Positions 35,686 to 45,060 of a stretch of 64,000 nt of DNA are shown piece after piece. Source of the DNA: Spirosoma validum (GTDB lineage Bacteria; Bacteroidota; Bacteroidia; Cytophagales; Spirosomataceae); assembly GCF_014699035.1 (NCBI RefSeq), contig NZ_JACXAA010000002.1, positions 186,001-250,000 of the forward strand. Direction: 5' to 3'. The notes beneath the pieces are model-generated. The model had not been told where the DNA came from, ran no database searches, and was given only the letters and a program-made list of their open reading frames with translations. A program made the translations under genes and the position numbers. Each line of letters begins with the position of its first letter. The first letter of the stretch is position 1.

Positions 35686-36474
35686 TTACCGATTGAGTTT
35701 GATTAATTTCTTCTGGATGAACACATCCGCATATCGTTGGCCAAGTGTTTGGGCAGAACGCGTATCGAAATGCGTTGAATCGCCTTTATCGGTCAGCCCC
35801 GACGACAGTACACAATATGAATCCGGAATGTGCTGGGTAGCGCGTTGAAGAGCATCGTTGACCGTTTTCGCGTCGGGATTTCGTTTCACCACAAAGTCAC
35901 CTAACGTACCAACGACAAACGGTACATTGGGCGCATTCAGTTCTTTTCGGAATCGGTTAACCAGTTCAACCAGTTTTTCTTCGTAAACACCCGCTTTGTC
36001 GGGCGTGGAATCTGATTCGCCCTGATGCCAGATGAAACCAGCTAACTGACCTTGTTCAAGTGCTTTCTTAGCCCGGCGTAACGCATCATCATACGGATAC
36101 GATTTAGTCGGCTCGTAGTAAGCCCCCGGCTTCCAGACGTCAATGCCCGAACCCCCGACGGCGCAGGGTACCAGACCAATATTCAGAGCGGGGTACGTAG
36201 CAGCCAGTTTTTGCGCGAAAGCCAGGCCCGGACCAACGCCAATAACAGCGGGTTTGTCGAAATGCATTGGGTCGCGAGCGGGTACCCAACTTAACTCTTT
36301 GGTCAGCATCCAGATATGGGGATTCGGCTGTTGAGCCGCATCGACAGCCCCTCGACCAGCCATATTCGACTGACCGATAAGCAGAAAGAGCTGAAGGCGG
36401 GGCGGTACGTCCTGTCGGAAAGCAAATGCGCTGAACAACAGCTGCAGGCAGGAAATCAACTGAATTTTACGCAT
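35686..36474 (-). CDS. SGNH esterase, sialate O-acetylesterase/CE6-like
   Basis: A 262-residue exported esterase. Signal peptide about 1-19. The catalytic Ser is in LFLLIGQSNMAGRG, the oxyanion block is in AVGGSGIDVWKPG, GFIWHQGESDS follows, and the Asp/His pair is in KGDSTHFDTRSAQ. The family removes acetyl groups from sugars, such as acetylated xylan or sialic acid. Its start overlaps the end of the second pyruvyltransferase-like gene by eight bases, so it is in that operon. It is the only evident sugar-modifying hydrolase of the block. Confidence 0.85.
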   Translation of the reverse strand: MRKIQLISCLQLLFSAFAFRQDVPPRLQLFLLIGQSNMAGRGAVDAAQQPNPHIWMLTKELSWVPARDPMHFDKPAVIGVGPGLAFAQKLAATYPALNIGLVPCAVGGSGIDVWKPGAYYEPTKSYPYDDALRRAKKALEQGQLAGFIWHQGESDSTPDKAGVYEEKLVELVNRFRKELNAPNVPFVVGTLGDFVVKRNPDAKTVNDALQRATQHIPDSYCVLSSGLTDKGDSTHFDTRSAQTLGQRYADVFIQKKLIKLNR

Positions 36475-37750
36475 GAAGAGCCTTTTTCAGAACGCCCATG
36501 GTTTCGCGCTGGCGTTGCTCCACAAAGGTACGAGCCTTTGCCACTTTTGCTTTTGCGGTTTTAGGATCTTTCGCCAGCGCAAGTACCGTCGGCACAATCT
36601 TCGCTACGTCGCCAGGCGTGTCCATGTCGAATAGCCAGTCGTCCAGACCAACATCCCGCCACATGTATCCTTTGCTCGTCTGTTCTTCGAACCGGCAGAC
36701 AATGGCTGGAATTCCCTGCGCAATGCACATAATGGGGGAATGCATTTCGAGGCCAAATAAGCCCGCCGAGCGAATATACGTACTGACGGCCTCATCGGTC
36801 AGCCAGTAATGATCTCGCCAGACGACATTGGCTTTCACATCGTCGGGCAGCGGGTCGTACAGCATTTCCTTCCCGATACGTACCTGCGTTTCGTTCTCTG
36901 GAACAAGTAAAACCTTCATTGGCGTTTGCCGAACAACCGCAATGATCGCTTCGCGGATGGGCGCGTTGTCCTGCTCTTTCATTTTTTCGTTATACGCTCG
37001 TTTGGCTTCGTTGGGCGCCTGTTTCTTTTGCGGTAACTCCCACCAGGGCGAAAACCGATACTGCGGAATGGCACACAAAAATTTCCCGGTTTCCAGATTG
37101 TGTTCCCGCAGAAAAGCATCGGCGGCTGCGTCGTTCCGAACATCGACGGCAAACGCACCATCGGGGCAAAATTCCATGATTGGGCACGTAACGCCGTGTT
37201 GTCTGGCAAATTTCAGCGAAACCGAATCGCGGAAATAGGCAAACTTGGCCTTGCTCAACAGCTCAATGTCGACGGGATTAATCTTGCCCCGGTCTTCGGC
37301 AAAGCCATAAACGCCCGGAAACGTAATGCCATAAATCCCGTAGGACTTGCCCGTTTCGTTCACCCAGCGTTCTACGTCTTTACGGGCCACCAGCGACGGG
37401 CCGGAACCATGCAGCAAAAACTCACATTCGTTAAACGCTTTCTGTATTTCGTCGGGCGATTGAATAAGGGGTACGTTTGGAAACCGTTTGCGTAACATGT
37501 CTTCCACGCCATTGCCGACGTTCATCGGCCAGAGCCGAACGTCGACATCGGGCAGGTATTTTTCCAGCAGCGACAAAACGCCCGGTGTATGGCCGATATC
37601 GCCAATGTTTTCGGTTTGCCAGGACGAGCGCAGAATAATCGATTTTTTTGCGGTCAGACGGTCTGCTGCTGACTGGGCCAGGGTTGGAACATTCATCAAC
37701 AACCCAACCAGCGCTGGGAGTTGATTCAGAAAAGTTCTACGGTCTTGCAT
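36467..37750 (-). CDS. Tat-type exported polysaccharide pyruvyltransferase-fold protein 2
   Basis: A 427-residue protein starting MQDRRTFLNQLPALVGLLMN, a twin-Arg R-R-x-F-L signal ending about residue 25. The body matches the polysaccharide pyruvyltransferase family (PF04230): SSWQTENIGDIGHTPGVLSL near the start and GLEMHSPIMCIAQGIPAIVC near the end, corresponding to the family's G-D and R-L-H-x-x-I-x-x-x-x-x-G-x-P-x-I blocks. The usual Arg before Leu-His is replaced by Glu-Met. It begins four bases after paralogue 1. The family normally uses phosphoenolpyruvate in the cytoplasm, so an exported copy is odd. Confidence 0.75.
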   Translation of the reverse strand: MQDRRTFLNQLPALVGLLMNVPTLAQSAADRLTAKKSIILRSSWQTENIGDIGHTPGVLSLLEKYLPDVDVRLWPMNVGNGVEDMLRKRFPNVPLIQSPDEIQKAFNECEFLLHGSGPSLVARKDVERWVNETGKSYGIYGITFPGVYGFAEDRGKINPVDIELLSKAKFAYFRDSVSLKFARQHGVTCPIMEFCPDGAFAVDVRNDAAADAFLREHNLETGKFLCAIPQYRFSPWWELPQKKQAPNEAKRAYNEKMKEQDNAPIREAIIAVVRQTPMKVLLVPENETQVRIGKEMLYDPLPDDVKANVVWRDHYWLTDEAVSTYIRSAGLFGLEMHSPIMCIAQGIPAIVCRFEEQTSKGYMWRDVGLDDWLFDMDTPGDVAKIVPTVLALAKDPKTAKAKVAKARTFVEQRQRETMGVLKKALHA

Positions 37751-37754
37751 CGAC

Positions 37755-39029
37755 TCAGACGGAGATTACGTTCTTTTTGACTAAACCCATCGTTTCGCGC
37801 TGGCGCTGCTCCACGAATTTCCGGGCCTTGGCAGCTTTGGCTTTTGCGGCTTTGGGGTCTTTCGCCATCGCCAGCACGGCTGGAACGTAACGCGCAATGT
37901 CTGCTTCGTTATCAAAATCGAACAGCCAGTCGCCCAGGCCAATGTCTTTCCACATCACGCCCTTACTGGTTTGCTCGGCAAAGCGTCCGACAATAGCCGG
38001 GATACCATTGCCGATGCACATGATGGGGGAGTGCATTTCGAGGCCGAACAAACCCGCCGACCGAACATACGTACTGACTGCTTCGTCGGTCAACCAGTAG
38101 TTGTCACGCCAGACGACTTTGGGTTTGACATCGTCGGGTAGTTTGTCGAACAGAACTTCCTTACCCAGCTTCACCTGCGTCGAGTCTTCCGGACAAATCA
38201 GAATTTTCATCGGCGTTTGCCGAACCACCTGAATAATAGCCTCGCGCAGGGGGGCATTGTCGTGTTCTTTCATGGCCTGATTGCGCGTATTCCGGGTTTC
38301 GTCGAAAGGGGTTTTCTTACTCGGAATCTCCCAGTAGGGCGTAAAGCGCTGGCGCGGAATGACACACATAAACTTACCAGCTTCCAGCCCATGTTCGCTC
38401 ATAAACGTAGTGGCGGCCTGATCGTTACGCAGGTCGACGGCAAAGGCACCGTCGGGACAGAATTCCATGATGGCATTGTGAACGCCGTTCTTTTTAGCGA
38501 AATCCAGTGAGATCGAATCCCGAAACAAGGCAAACTTCGCTTTGTTGAGCATCTCGACGGATTGCGGGTTGGGTGTTATCATCGCTTTCGGATCGGGGCT
38601 GTACACGCCCGGAAACGTAATGCCGTACACGCCGAACGGTTTACCGGTTTCTTTATCCCACTGAACCACACTTGCGGTTGCCACCAGCGATGGGCCAGAA
38701 CCATGCAATAGAAACACACAATCCTTGAATGCTTTCTGAATTTCGTCGGGCGTTCGGATAATGGGTACGTTCGGAAACCGCTTACGCATCAAGTCTTCCA
38801 CGCCATTATCGAGATTCGATGGCCAGAGCCGAACCTCAACGTCGGGCAAATATTTTTCGAGTAGGGTCAGCACGCCCGGCGTGTGCCCAATGTCGCCAAT
38901 GTTGACCGTTTGCCAGGACGAACGAAGAATGATTGATTTTTTGTCAGCCGCCTGCGCTATGGCTGGAATACTGTTCAGCAGGCCAATCAGGGCCGGCGTT
39001 TGCTTCAGGAAATCTCTGCGAGTTGTCAT
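37755..39029 (-). CDS. Tat-type exported polysaccharide pyruvyltransferase-fold protein 1
   Basis: A 424-residue paralogue of the next gene, starting MTTRRDFLKQTPALIGLLNS with a stronger twin-arginine motif (RRDFLK) and a cleavage site near AIAQA. The fold blocks SSWQTVNIGDIGHTPGVLTL and GLEMHSPIMCIGNGIPAIVG are nearly identical to paralogue 2. The in-frame start at 39092 would overlap the SusD gene; the ATG at 39029 places the twin-Arg at the N-terminus. It follows SusD by 49 bases. Likely exported folded to the periplasm; the reaction is unknown. Confidence 0.75.
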   Translation of the reverse strand: MTTRRDFLKQTPALIGLLNSIPAIAQAADKKSIILRSSWQTVNIGDIGHTPGVLTLLEKYLPDVEVRLWPSNLDNGVEDLMRKRFPNVPIIRTPDEIQKAFKDCVFLLHGSGPSLVATASVVQWDKETGKPFGVYGITFPGVYSPDPKAMITPNPQSVEMLNKAKFALFRDSISLDFAKKNGVHNAIMEFCPDGAFAVDLRNDQAATTFMSEHGLEAGKFMCVIPRQRFTPYWEIPSKKTPFDETRNTRNQAMKEHDNAPLREAIIQVVRQTPMKILICPEDSTQVKLGKEVLFDKLPDDVKPKVVWRDNYWLTDEAVSTYVRSAGLFGLEMHSPIMCIGNGIPAIVGRFAEQTSKGVMWKDIGLGDWLFDFDNEADIARYVPAVLAMAKDPKAAKAKAAKARKFVEQRQRETMGLVKKNVISV

Positions 39030-39078
39030 AAAAGTCGAGGATGATAAGCGTAGTACGTAGGTTATCGGGCGACGGCCA

Positions 39079-40521
39079 TTAATACCCATCATTCTGTTTC
39101 AGCAACGGATTGGCGTCCATGTCGGCCTGCGGAATGGGCAGTAGGACATGGAATGGTTGAATGGTTGGATTCCGGCCAAAGCTGGTCTCGGCCTTGACGG
39201 CGTCGAGCAAACGACCAGTACGTACCAGGTCGAACCGGCGATTGTTTTCAAACACCAGCTCCAGGCGCCGTTCAAGCCAGACCGCTTCCTTAAACTGCTG
39301 ATACGTAAGCCCCGACAGGGCAGTTAGTCCAGCACGGGTACGTACTTTGTTCAGAGCCGCATACGCGTCGGCGGTAGGACCGGTGTTCACCTCGTTGGCG
39401 GCTTCGGCATACATCAGCAGTACGTCGGCATACCGAAGGATGGTTTTGCTGGTCCCTTCACCACCGGCGGTTTTGGCCGTTTTGTCCCATCGTTTCTGAA
39501 ACGAGATGGCTTTCGTAAAATCAGGGTCAGAGATGGATAAATTAGTCGTTACCCCATTATAAACATACGACGTCAGGAACGTAACGGCCTTGCGGGTGTC
39601 CTTATCGGCATATAGATTGTACAGTTGGGCCGTTGGGCGGGCAATTCCCGAACCGGTACCAGGATAAATGGCCGCCGATCGTACGCCATACCCACGTCCA
39701 TCGCCGTGCCCCCGTACGTCGGTCAGATACTGAATTTCAACCAGATTTTCTTTGCCACCTCGTGCCGTGAGGGCAAACGCATCCGCAAAATTCGCATACA
39801 GATCATGGACGCCCAGATCCATCACTTCTTTGGCTTTGGTAGCTGCCTGCGCCCAGTAAGACGATCCAGCAGTGGTGCCCGCCCGAGTTAGATACACTTT
39901 AGCCAGTATTCCTTTGACTGCGCCCAGCGTAATGCGTCCCGACTCGCTGGCTGGATAGGTTTTTGGTAGAACGGCTTCGGCTTCTTTCAAGTCGGTTTCG
40001 ATCAGTTCGTATACCTTGGCAACCGGGTCGCGCGGGAGGGCCAATCCTTCGAGGGAAGTGGTTTCGGTCGTCACGATCGGTACGTCGCCGTAGAGCCGGA
40101 CGAGGTTAAAATAATGCAGAGCCCGCAGAAACTTCGCTTCGGCGATGTACCGCTTTTTCAGGCTTTCGTCCATCGAAATGCCGGGCAGTCGACCAATCAC
40201 GATATTCGACCGGTTGATGCCATTGTAAGCCCCCGAATAGAACGAAACAAACGAGTTGGAGGGCGTAATGTTATACCGCCACAGCAACGGCCGGTCGGCA
40301 GCGCCGGTCAGAAACGGAATCGCGTCGTCAGTGCTGACCAGGTCCAGAAACGGGTCGTTATAGCCAATGGCTGCGTAACAGGCACCCACAGCCGCTTTGG
40401 CATCGTCGGCAGTTTTGTAGTACGTTACATTGGTTAGATTCGTAACGGGCGACAGATTTAGCTGGCTTTCGCAGGCCGTTAGAACAAGGGCCAGAACGGG
40501 CGCTATGTGTTTAAATTTCAT
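39079..40521 (-). CDS. SusD/RagB-family glycan-binding lipoprotein
   Basis: A 480-residue outer-membrane lipoprotein. Signal with lipobox LVLTAC (Cys17), then the SusD helical TPR-like core: YIAEAKFLRALHYFNLVRLY is the best-known family block, and the C-terminus ends with PQADMDANPLLKQNDGY, as SusD proteins do. It caps the SusC channel and binds the glycan outside. It begins 15 bases after SusC. Glycan specificity cannot be read from sequence. Confidence 0.93.
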   Translation of the reverse strand: MKFKHIAPVLALVLTACESQLNLSPVTNLTNVTYYKTADDAKAAVGACYAAIGYNDPFLDLVSTDDAIPFLTGAADRPLLWRYNITPSNSFVSFYSGAYNGINRSNIVIGRLPGISMDESLKKRYIAEAKFLRALHYFNLVRLYGDVPIVTTETTSLEGLALPRDPVAKVYELIETDLKEAEAVLPKTYPASESGRITLGAVKGILAKVYLTRAGTTAGSSYWAQAATKAKEVMDLGVHDLYANFADAFALTARGGKENLVEIQYLTDVRGHGDGRGYGVRSAAIYPGTGSGIARPTAQLYNLYADKDTRKAVTFLTSYVYNGVTTNLSISDPDFTKAISFQKRWDKTAKTAGGEGTSKTILRYADVLLMYAEAANEVNTGPTADAYAALNKVRTRAGLTALSGLTYQQFKEAVWLERRLELVFENNRRFDLVRTGRLLDAVKAETSFGRNPTIQPFHVLLPIPQADMDANPLLKQNDGY

Positions 40522-40536
40522 GGCTCAGGAAAGAAT

Positions 40537-43500
40537 TTAAAATTTCAGATTTAGGCCAACTAACACGGTTTTGGCCGATGGATAAGCCCCGTAATCCAGC
40601 CCCTGGCTCAATGAGGGGCCCTGGCTCGTTGAGGTGCCACCGTAGCGGTTTACTTCGGGGTCGTAGCCGGTATAGTTGGTGATCGTGAACCAGTTTTGCG
40701 CCGTTACGTACACGCGGGCCGAGCTGATTGCCAACCGGTCCAGCAGTGTGCGGGGGAGGGCGTAACCCAGCGAAATATTTTTGAACCGCAGGTACGATGC
40801 GTCTTCGATCTGAAACGTCGACAGAATCCGTGAACCGCCAGCGCTGTTGGCACGTGGGATGGTATTGCTGGGATTCGTGGGTGTCCACCGATCCAGCACC
40901 CGTGCAGACTGGTTGCTGCCGCCCGTCAGGTTCAGGAGATCGAAGCTGCCGTAATTCAGCAGGTCATTGCCGAAGGTGCCCTGAACGAAAATGTTGAGAT
41001 CGAAGCCTTTGTAGGAGAAGGTGTTGTTAAATCCCCCAAATGAATTTGGATTAGAATTGCCGATAATGTCGCGGTCGTTGTCATTAATGACGCCGTCTCC
41101 ATTCAGATCTTTGTAACGGATGTCGCCGGGTTTGGCAGTACCCTTCTGTGCCGAGGCATCGATCTCGGCCTGATTCTGGAAAATACCATCTATGACCCGA
41201 CCATAAAAATTACCCAGCGGACTGCCTACTTTCAATAGGATGGGATTAACCGCCGTATTGAAAATCAGGGCGTCGGTGCCGGTTGTAAACTGCTCCCGAC
41301 CGTCGAGCGTCAGAATCTTGTTCTGGTTAAACGTAACGTTGAATTCCGACGTCCAGCGAAAGCCGCCTTTATCGATATTGACCGTGTTCAGGGCTAATTC
41401 AAATCCTTTGTTCTGCACGCTGCCAACGTTTTTCAGGGTTGTCGAAAAGCCGGATGACGTTGGAATACCCACCCGAAACAACAGATCGGAGGTGGTTTTG
41501 ACGTAGTAGTCGGCGGTCACCTGAACCCGGTTATTGAACAGCCCGAAATCCAGCCCCGCGTCGAATTGAGCGTTTCTCTCCCAGCGCAGGTCAGGGTTAG
41601 CCACCCCTGCCGTGGTCGCCCCCACATTGAGCGTACCACCCAGAATGTAGGGGGAAGCACTGATGTTGGCCAAATACTGGTAGTTCCCGATTTCCTGATT
41701 CCCCGATAACCCGTAACTCAGCCGCAGTTTGGCGTCGGAAATCATTGTCAGGTTTTTCATCCATTTTTCGTTCGCCAGCTTCCAGGCGATGGCTCCCGAA
41801 GGAAAAAATCCAAATTTGTTGTTTTCGCCGAATCGGCTCGACCCATCCCGCCGACCGGTCAGCGTCAGCAGAAAGCGGTCGTCAAACCCGTAATTGACCC
41901 GGGCGATATACGAAATCAGCCGCCAGTCGCTGGCTCCTGAGCTGGGTGCTGTTAGCGTTGAACCCGCTCCGAGATTATTGAACTCGGCAAAATCGTCGGA
42001 GAACGTACTGGCGTTAGCCGTTACGGTTTCGGCGGCAAGCCCCTGAATCGTGTAGCCCAACAGCGCACTCAGAGTATGGCGGGGCGACAGTTGACGGCTG
42101 TAATTCAGCGTGTTTTCGTTCAGCCAGCCAACGTTCTGGTTATTGGATACAGCCGCATCACCCCCCAGGGTAGCGCCCGCTGTAGTTAGGCGCGTTGCAT
42201 AATAATTGGTTTTGCCACTTTGCAGATCCGCCCCGAAACTGGTTCGAAAATTTAGTCCCTCCACAATCGAGTAGTCCAGAAATGAATTGGCCAGTAACCG
42301 GATCGTTTGGGTGGTATTGGTGATTTCGTTCGCAATCGCAAGTGGATTATCCACGCCGTAGCCATTCAGAGCGCCTGTGTTTTTATAGTAACTGCCGTCG
42401 GCATTATAAACCGGGAAATTAGGTGCATACGTCAGGGCGGCACTCGTTATACCTCCGCCATTGGTACCATCTACATCGGTTCGCGCGTTGTTGCCGGTTG
42501 TGTAAGCCCCCTGTATAGTTAGCCCCGCTTTTAAGCGCGATGTCAGGTTATTGTCGAGATTGGCACGTAGCGTATACCGCTTGAAATTTGAGTTCAGGAT
42601 GATTCCCTGCTGATCGTAATAGCCGAACGAAACCGCATAACGCGACTTATCGGACCCACCCGACGCCGACAACTGATGACTCTGGATGGGGGCCTTCTGA
42701 AAAATCAGCGACTGCCAATCGGTGCCGGCGCCTAAGGTAGAAGGCAGGGGAAGATCCGCTGTAGATCCATCGAAATAGGGTTTTCCACCCCCGTTTACGC
42801 GCGCTTCATTGACAAATTCGGCGAATTGCTGGGCATTGAGCAGCGGAATCTGGTGCCGAACGGACTGACTCCCGTAATAGCCATCGTAGCTGATAACCGT
42901 CTTGCCTGCTTTGCCGCGTTTGGTTGTCACAAGCACGACGCCGTTGGAACCCCGGGAGCCGTAAATGGCAGTTGCGGAAGCATCCTTCAACACCTCAATG
43001 CTTTCGATATCATCGGTATTGATGGAATTCAGATTTCCCGTTGGAAATCCATCGATTACGTAGAGCGGGTCATTGCTGGCGTTCACCGAACCTGACCCAC
43101 GGATACGTATCGTGGCACTTCCGCCCGGGCGCGCTGAGTTGGTGATCACCTGTACCCCCGCTGCCCGGCCCTGCATGGCGCGATCGAGCGAAGGAATAGG
43201 GGTTGCTTTGATATTCGCTTCGCCTACTTTGGCAACGGCTCCGGTCAGATCGCTTTTCTTAACGGTACCATAACCCACGACCACAACTTCGTTCAGCGAT
43301 TTATCATCAGGCTGCAACTGCACATCCAGACTCGTCCGATTGCCAACGGGGAGTTCCTGGCTTGTATAGCCGACGAAGCTGAAAACCAGAATTGTTTTGT
43401 CGTTGGGAACCGCCAGCTGATAATTTCCTTCGGCGTCAGTATTTGTACCGCGAATCGTGCCTTTGATCACTACGTTGACGCCTGGTAAGCCTTCCCCTTT

Positions 43501-44007
43501 TTCGCCCGTTACGCGCCCACTGACCCGAACATCTGCGGCTACCACTGTCTCCAACGTGGGTGGCAAGGATTGAATAGTCGTAAAATTACCGTCTGGGATC
43601 AGTCGCTGGTCAGCCTCGGTAGGAGCGATACTTGCCGACGAATTAGCCGCCTTTACTGGTGCTTTGATGATGTAGTACGCCTGGTCGTTAAGTTTTTTGG
43701 CAACCAGGCCGTGGGGTTTCAGCAACGTCTGCAATTGCTTTTCCAGTTTACCGGAACGTAACAGAGCGTCGGGTGTAACGGTGATTCCCTGCACGGTCGT
43801 TTCCTCAAACAAAATACTGATCTGATGCTGACGGCTCAGGTTCGTCAGAACCTCTTTTAACTTTTGGGACTCTGCCGGAAGGGTCTGTGTGGTACGTAGC
43901 GCCTTGCTTTGCTGACGAGCCAGCACCACCGATTGGGCCAGCGCCAGTTGCTGGCACAGGAAGCCAAGCAGCACCAGCCCCAACTTGGGTAAATGGAAAC
44001 GTAACAT
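40537..44007 (-). CDS. SusC-like TonB-dependent receptor with STN domain
   Basis: A 1156-residue outer-membrane importer. Signal peptide about 1-24; an STN (secretin/TonB N-terminal) domain at about 48-115; a carboxypeptidase-regulatory-like beta domain at about 158-245 (VSGRVTGEKGEGLPGVNVVI); the SusC signature VVVVGYGTVKKSDLTGAV; a plug domain with DPLYVIDGFPTGNLN; and a 22-strand barrel ending in VLVGLNLKF. The STN domain couples transport to the FecR anti-sigma protein encoded two bases upstream. SusC-type proteins bring in oligosaccharides with TonB energy. Confidence 0.95.
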   Translation of the reverse strand: MLRFHLPKLGLVLLGFLCQQLALAQSVVLARQQSKALRTTQTLPAESQKLKEVLTNLSRQHQISILFEETTVQGITVTPDALLRSGKLEKQLQTLLKPHGLVAKKLNDQAYYIIKAPVKAANSSASIAPTEADQRLIPDGNFTTIQSLPPTLETVVAADVRVSGRVTGEKGEGLPGVNVVIKGTIRGTNTDAEGNYQLAVPNDKTILVFSFVGYTSQELPVGNRTSLDVQLQPDDKSLNEVVVVGYGTVKKSDLTGAVAKVGEANIKATPIPSLDRAMQGRAAGVQVITNSARPGGSATIRIRGSGSVNASNDPLYVIDGFPTGNLNSINTDDIESIEVLKDASATAIYGSRGSNGVVLVTTKRGKAGKTVISYDGYYGSQSVRHQIPLLNAQQFAEFVNEARVNGGGKPYFDGSTADLPLPSTLGAGTDWQSLIFQKAPIQSHQLSASGGSDKSRYAVSFGYYDQQGIILNSNFKRYTLRANLDNNLTSRLKAGLTIQGAYTTGNNARTDVDGTNGGGITSAALTYAPNFPVYNADGSYYKNTGALNGYGVDNPLAIANEITNTTQTIRLLANSFLDYSIVEGLNFRTSFGADLQSGKTNYYATRLTTAGATLGGDAAVSNNQNVGWLNENTLNYSRQLSPRHTLSALLGYTIQGLAAETVTANASTFSDDFAEFNNLGAGSTLTAPSSGASDWRLISYIARVNYGFDDRFLLTLTGRRDGSSRFGENNKFGFFPSGAIAWKLANEKWMKNLTMISDAKLRLSYGLSGNQEIGNYQYLANISASPYILGGTLNVGATTAGVANPDLRWERNAQFDAGLDFGLFNNRVQVTADYYVKTTSDLLFRVGIPTSSGFSTTLKNVGSVQNKGFELALNTVNIDKGGFRWTSEFNVTFNQNKILTLDGREQFTTGTDALIFNTAVNPILLKVGSPLGNFYGRVIDGIFQNQAEIDASAQKGTAKPGDIRYKDLNGDGVINDNDRDIIGNSNPNSFGGFNNTFSYKGFDLNIFVQGTFGNDLLNYGSFDLLNLTGGSNQSARVLDRWTPTNPSNTIPRANSAGGSRILSTFQIEDASYLRFKNISLGYALPRTLLDRLAISSARVYVTAQNWFTITNYTGYDPEVNRYGGTSTSQGPSLSQGLDYGAYPSAKTVLVGLNLKF

Positions 44008-44009
44008 AA

Positions 44010-45014
44010 TTAATTAAGGTAGTTAGGAGTTCGTAATTCGATACGTTGATGGGTTTTTACGATGTTCAGATCCAGTAGCTCCGAAAGGATTTGAAGTAGA
44101 TCATCCACTTTTTCCGCTTTGAAATTCCCCGCGATACGTCGTTGGGCCAGGGCAGCATCAACAACGACGACGTTGACGCCGAAGCGTTCCCGAATCTGTG
44201 CGGCCACTTCGGTCAGGGTGGTATTGTCGAAGTAAAACCAGTGGTCTTTCCAGGCGGTATAAGGCCGGGCGGGTGCCGCCTGCGTAAGCTGGTATTTGCC
44301 GGAATTCGCAACGGTCACTACGTTGCCGGGCTTCATGTAAAGCTGTTGACCCTGAGGCAATTCTAATTTTACTTTGCCTTTGTTCAGGAAAACGCGTTTG
44401 CCCCGTTCGCGAGCGTACACAACGAACTCAGTACCCAGCACCTCGACCTGGAAATTGTCGGCTGTTCTGACGACAAAGCGCTGATGATTAATCGTATGTG
44501 TTACGTTAAATTCACCTTCACCTTCCAGAAACACTTCCCGTGTGTTGTTGCCAAACCCAAACCGCGGGACACGTAACGTCGAGTTGGCATTTAAGATAAC
44601 CGACGTACCATCCGAAAGTCGATACGTAGCGGTTTGTCCGTAAGCCGTTTCGTACGATTTATACAGGAGTTTTGACCGGAATAGAAACCCGCCCAACAGT
44701 GCTACAAGTAGGATCGAAGCGGCAATGCTCCAGCCTCGCCAATTGAATGCCCAGCCCGGACGTATCGTTTTCAGGGTTTTGACCGGTGTATCAACCCGTT
44801 CCGAGTTATCCAGAACCGACTGAAAAGAGGCCAGGGCTTTTTCTGCATCAACAGGATACTGAGGCCGTTGACTTTCCCATTCATCTAAATACTGATAGTA
44901 CGTTTCCTGATTAGCCTCATCAGCCAGCCAGGCTTCCACGTATTTTCGCTGGATAGCCGTAGCCTTTCCATCGAAAAAATCAAAGATCACTTTTTTGGTA
45001 AGCGACGGATTCAT
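44010..45014 (-). CDS. FecR-family anti-sigma factor
   Basis: A 334-residue inner-membrane protein. The cytoplasmic N-terminal helices (about 1-80, DUF4880-like with IQRKYVEAWLADEAN) bind the sigma factor; one transmembrane helix lies at about 95-112; the FecR beta domain follows (ATYRLSDGTSVILNANSTLR, VFLEGEGEFNV); and a DUF4974 domain at the C-terminus (TLTEVAAQIRERFGVNVVVV) is the part expected to touch the STN domain of the receptor. It lies between the sigma gene (46 bases upstream) and the SusC gene (2 bases). Confidence 0.93.
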   Translation of the reverse strand: MNPSLTKKVIFDFFDGKATAIQRKYVEAWLADEANQETYYQYLDEWESQRPQYPVDAEKALASFQSVLDNSERVDTPVKTLKTIRPGWAFNWRGWSIAASILLVALLGGFLFRSKLLYKSYETAYGQTATYRLSDGTSVILNANSTLRVPRFGFGNNTREVFLEGEGEFNVTHTINHQRFVVRTADNFQVEVLGTEFVVYARERGKRVFLNKGKVKLELPQGQQLYMKPGNVVTVANSGKYQLTQAAPARPYTAWKDHWFYFDNTTLTEVAAQIRERFGVNVVVVDAALAQRRIAGNFKAEKVDDLLQILSELLDLNIVKTHQRIELRTPNYLN

Positions 45015-45060
45015 AGCTAATTCATGGTTTGTCGATTAGACAAGTGGCGGCCTGATGACC

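Noticed and set aside
39030..39092. Longer start for pyruvyltransferase-fold protein 1 at 39092
   Set aside because: It would overlap SusD and bury the twin-arginine signal 20 residues inside the protein.
40537..44007. Long open frames on the plus strand opposite SusC
   Set aside because: They are shadows of the SusC frame; their translations are low-complexity and match nothing.
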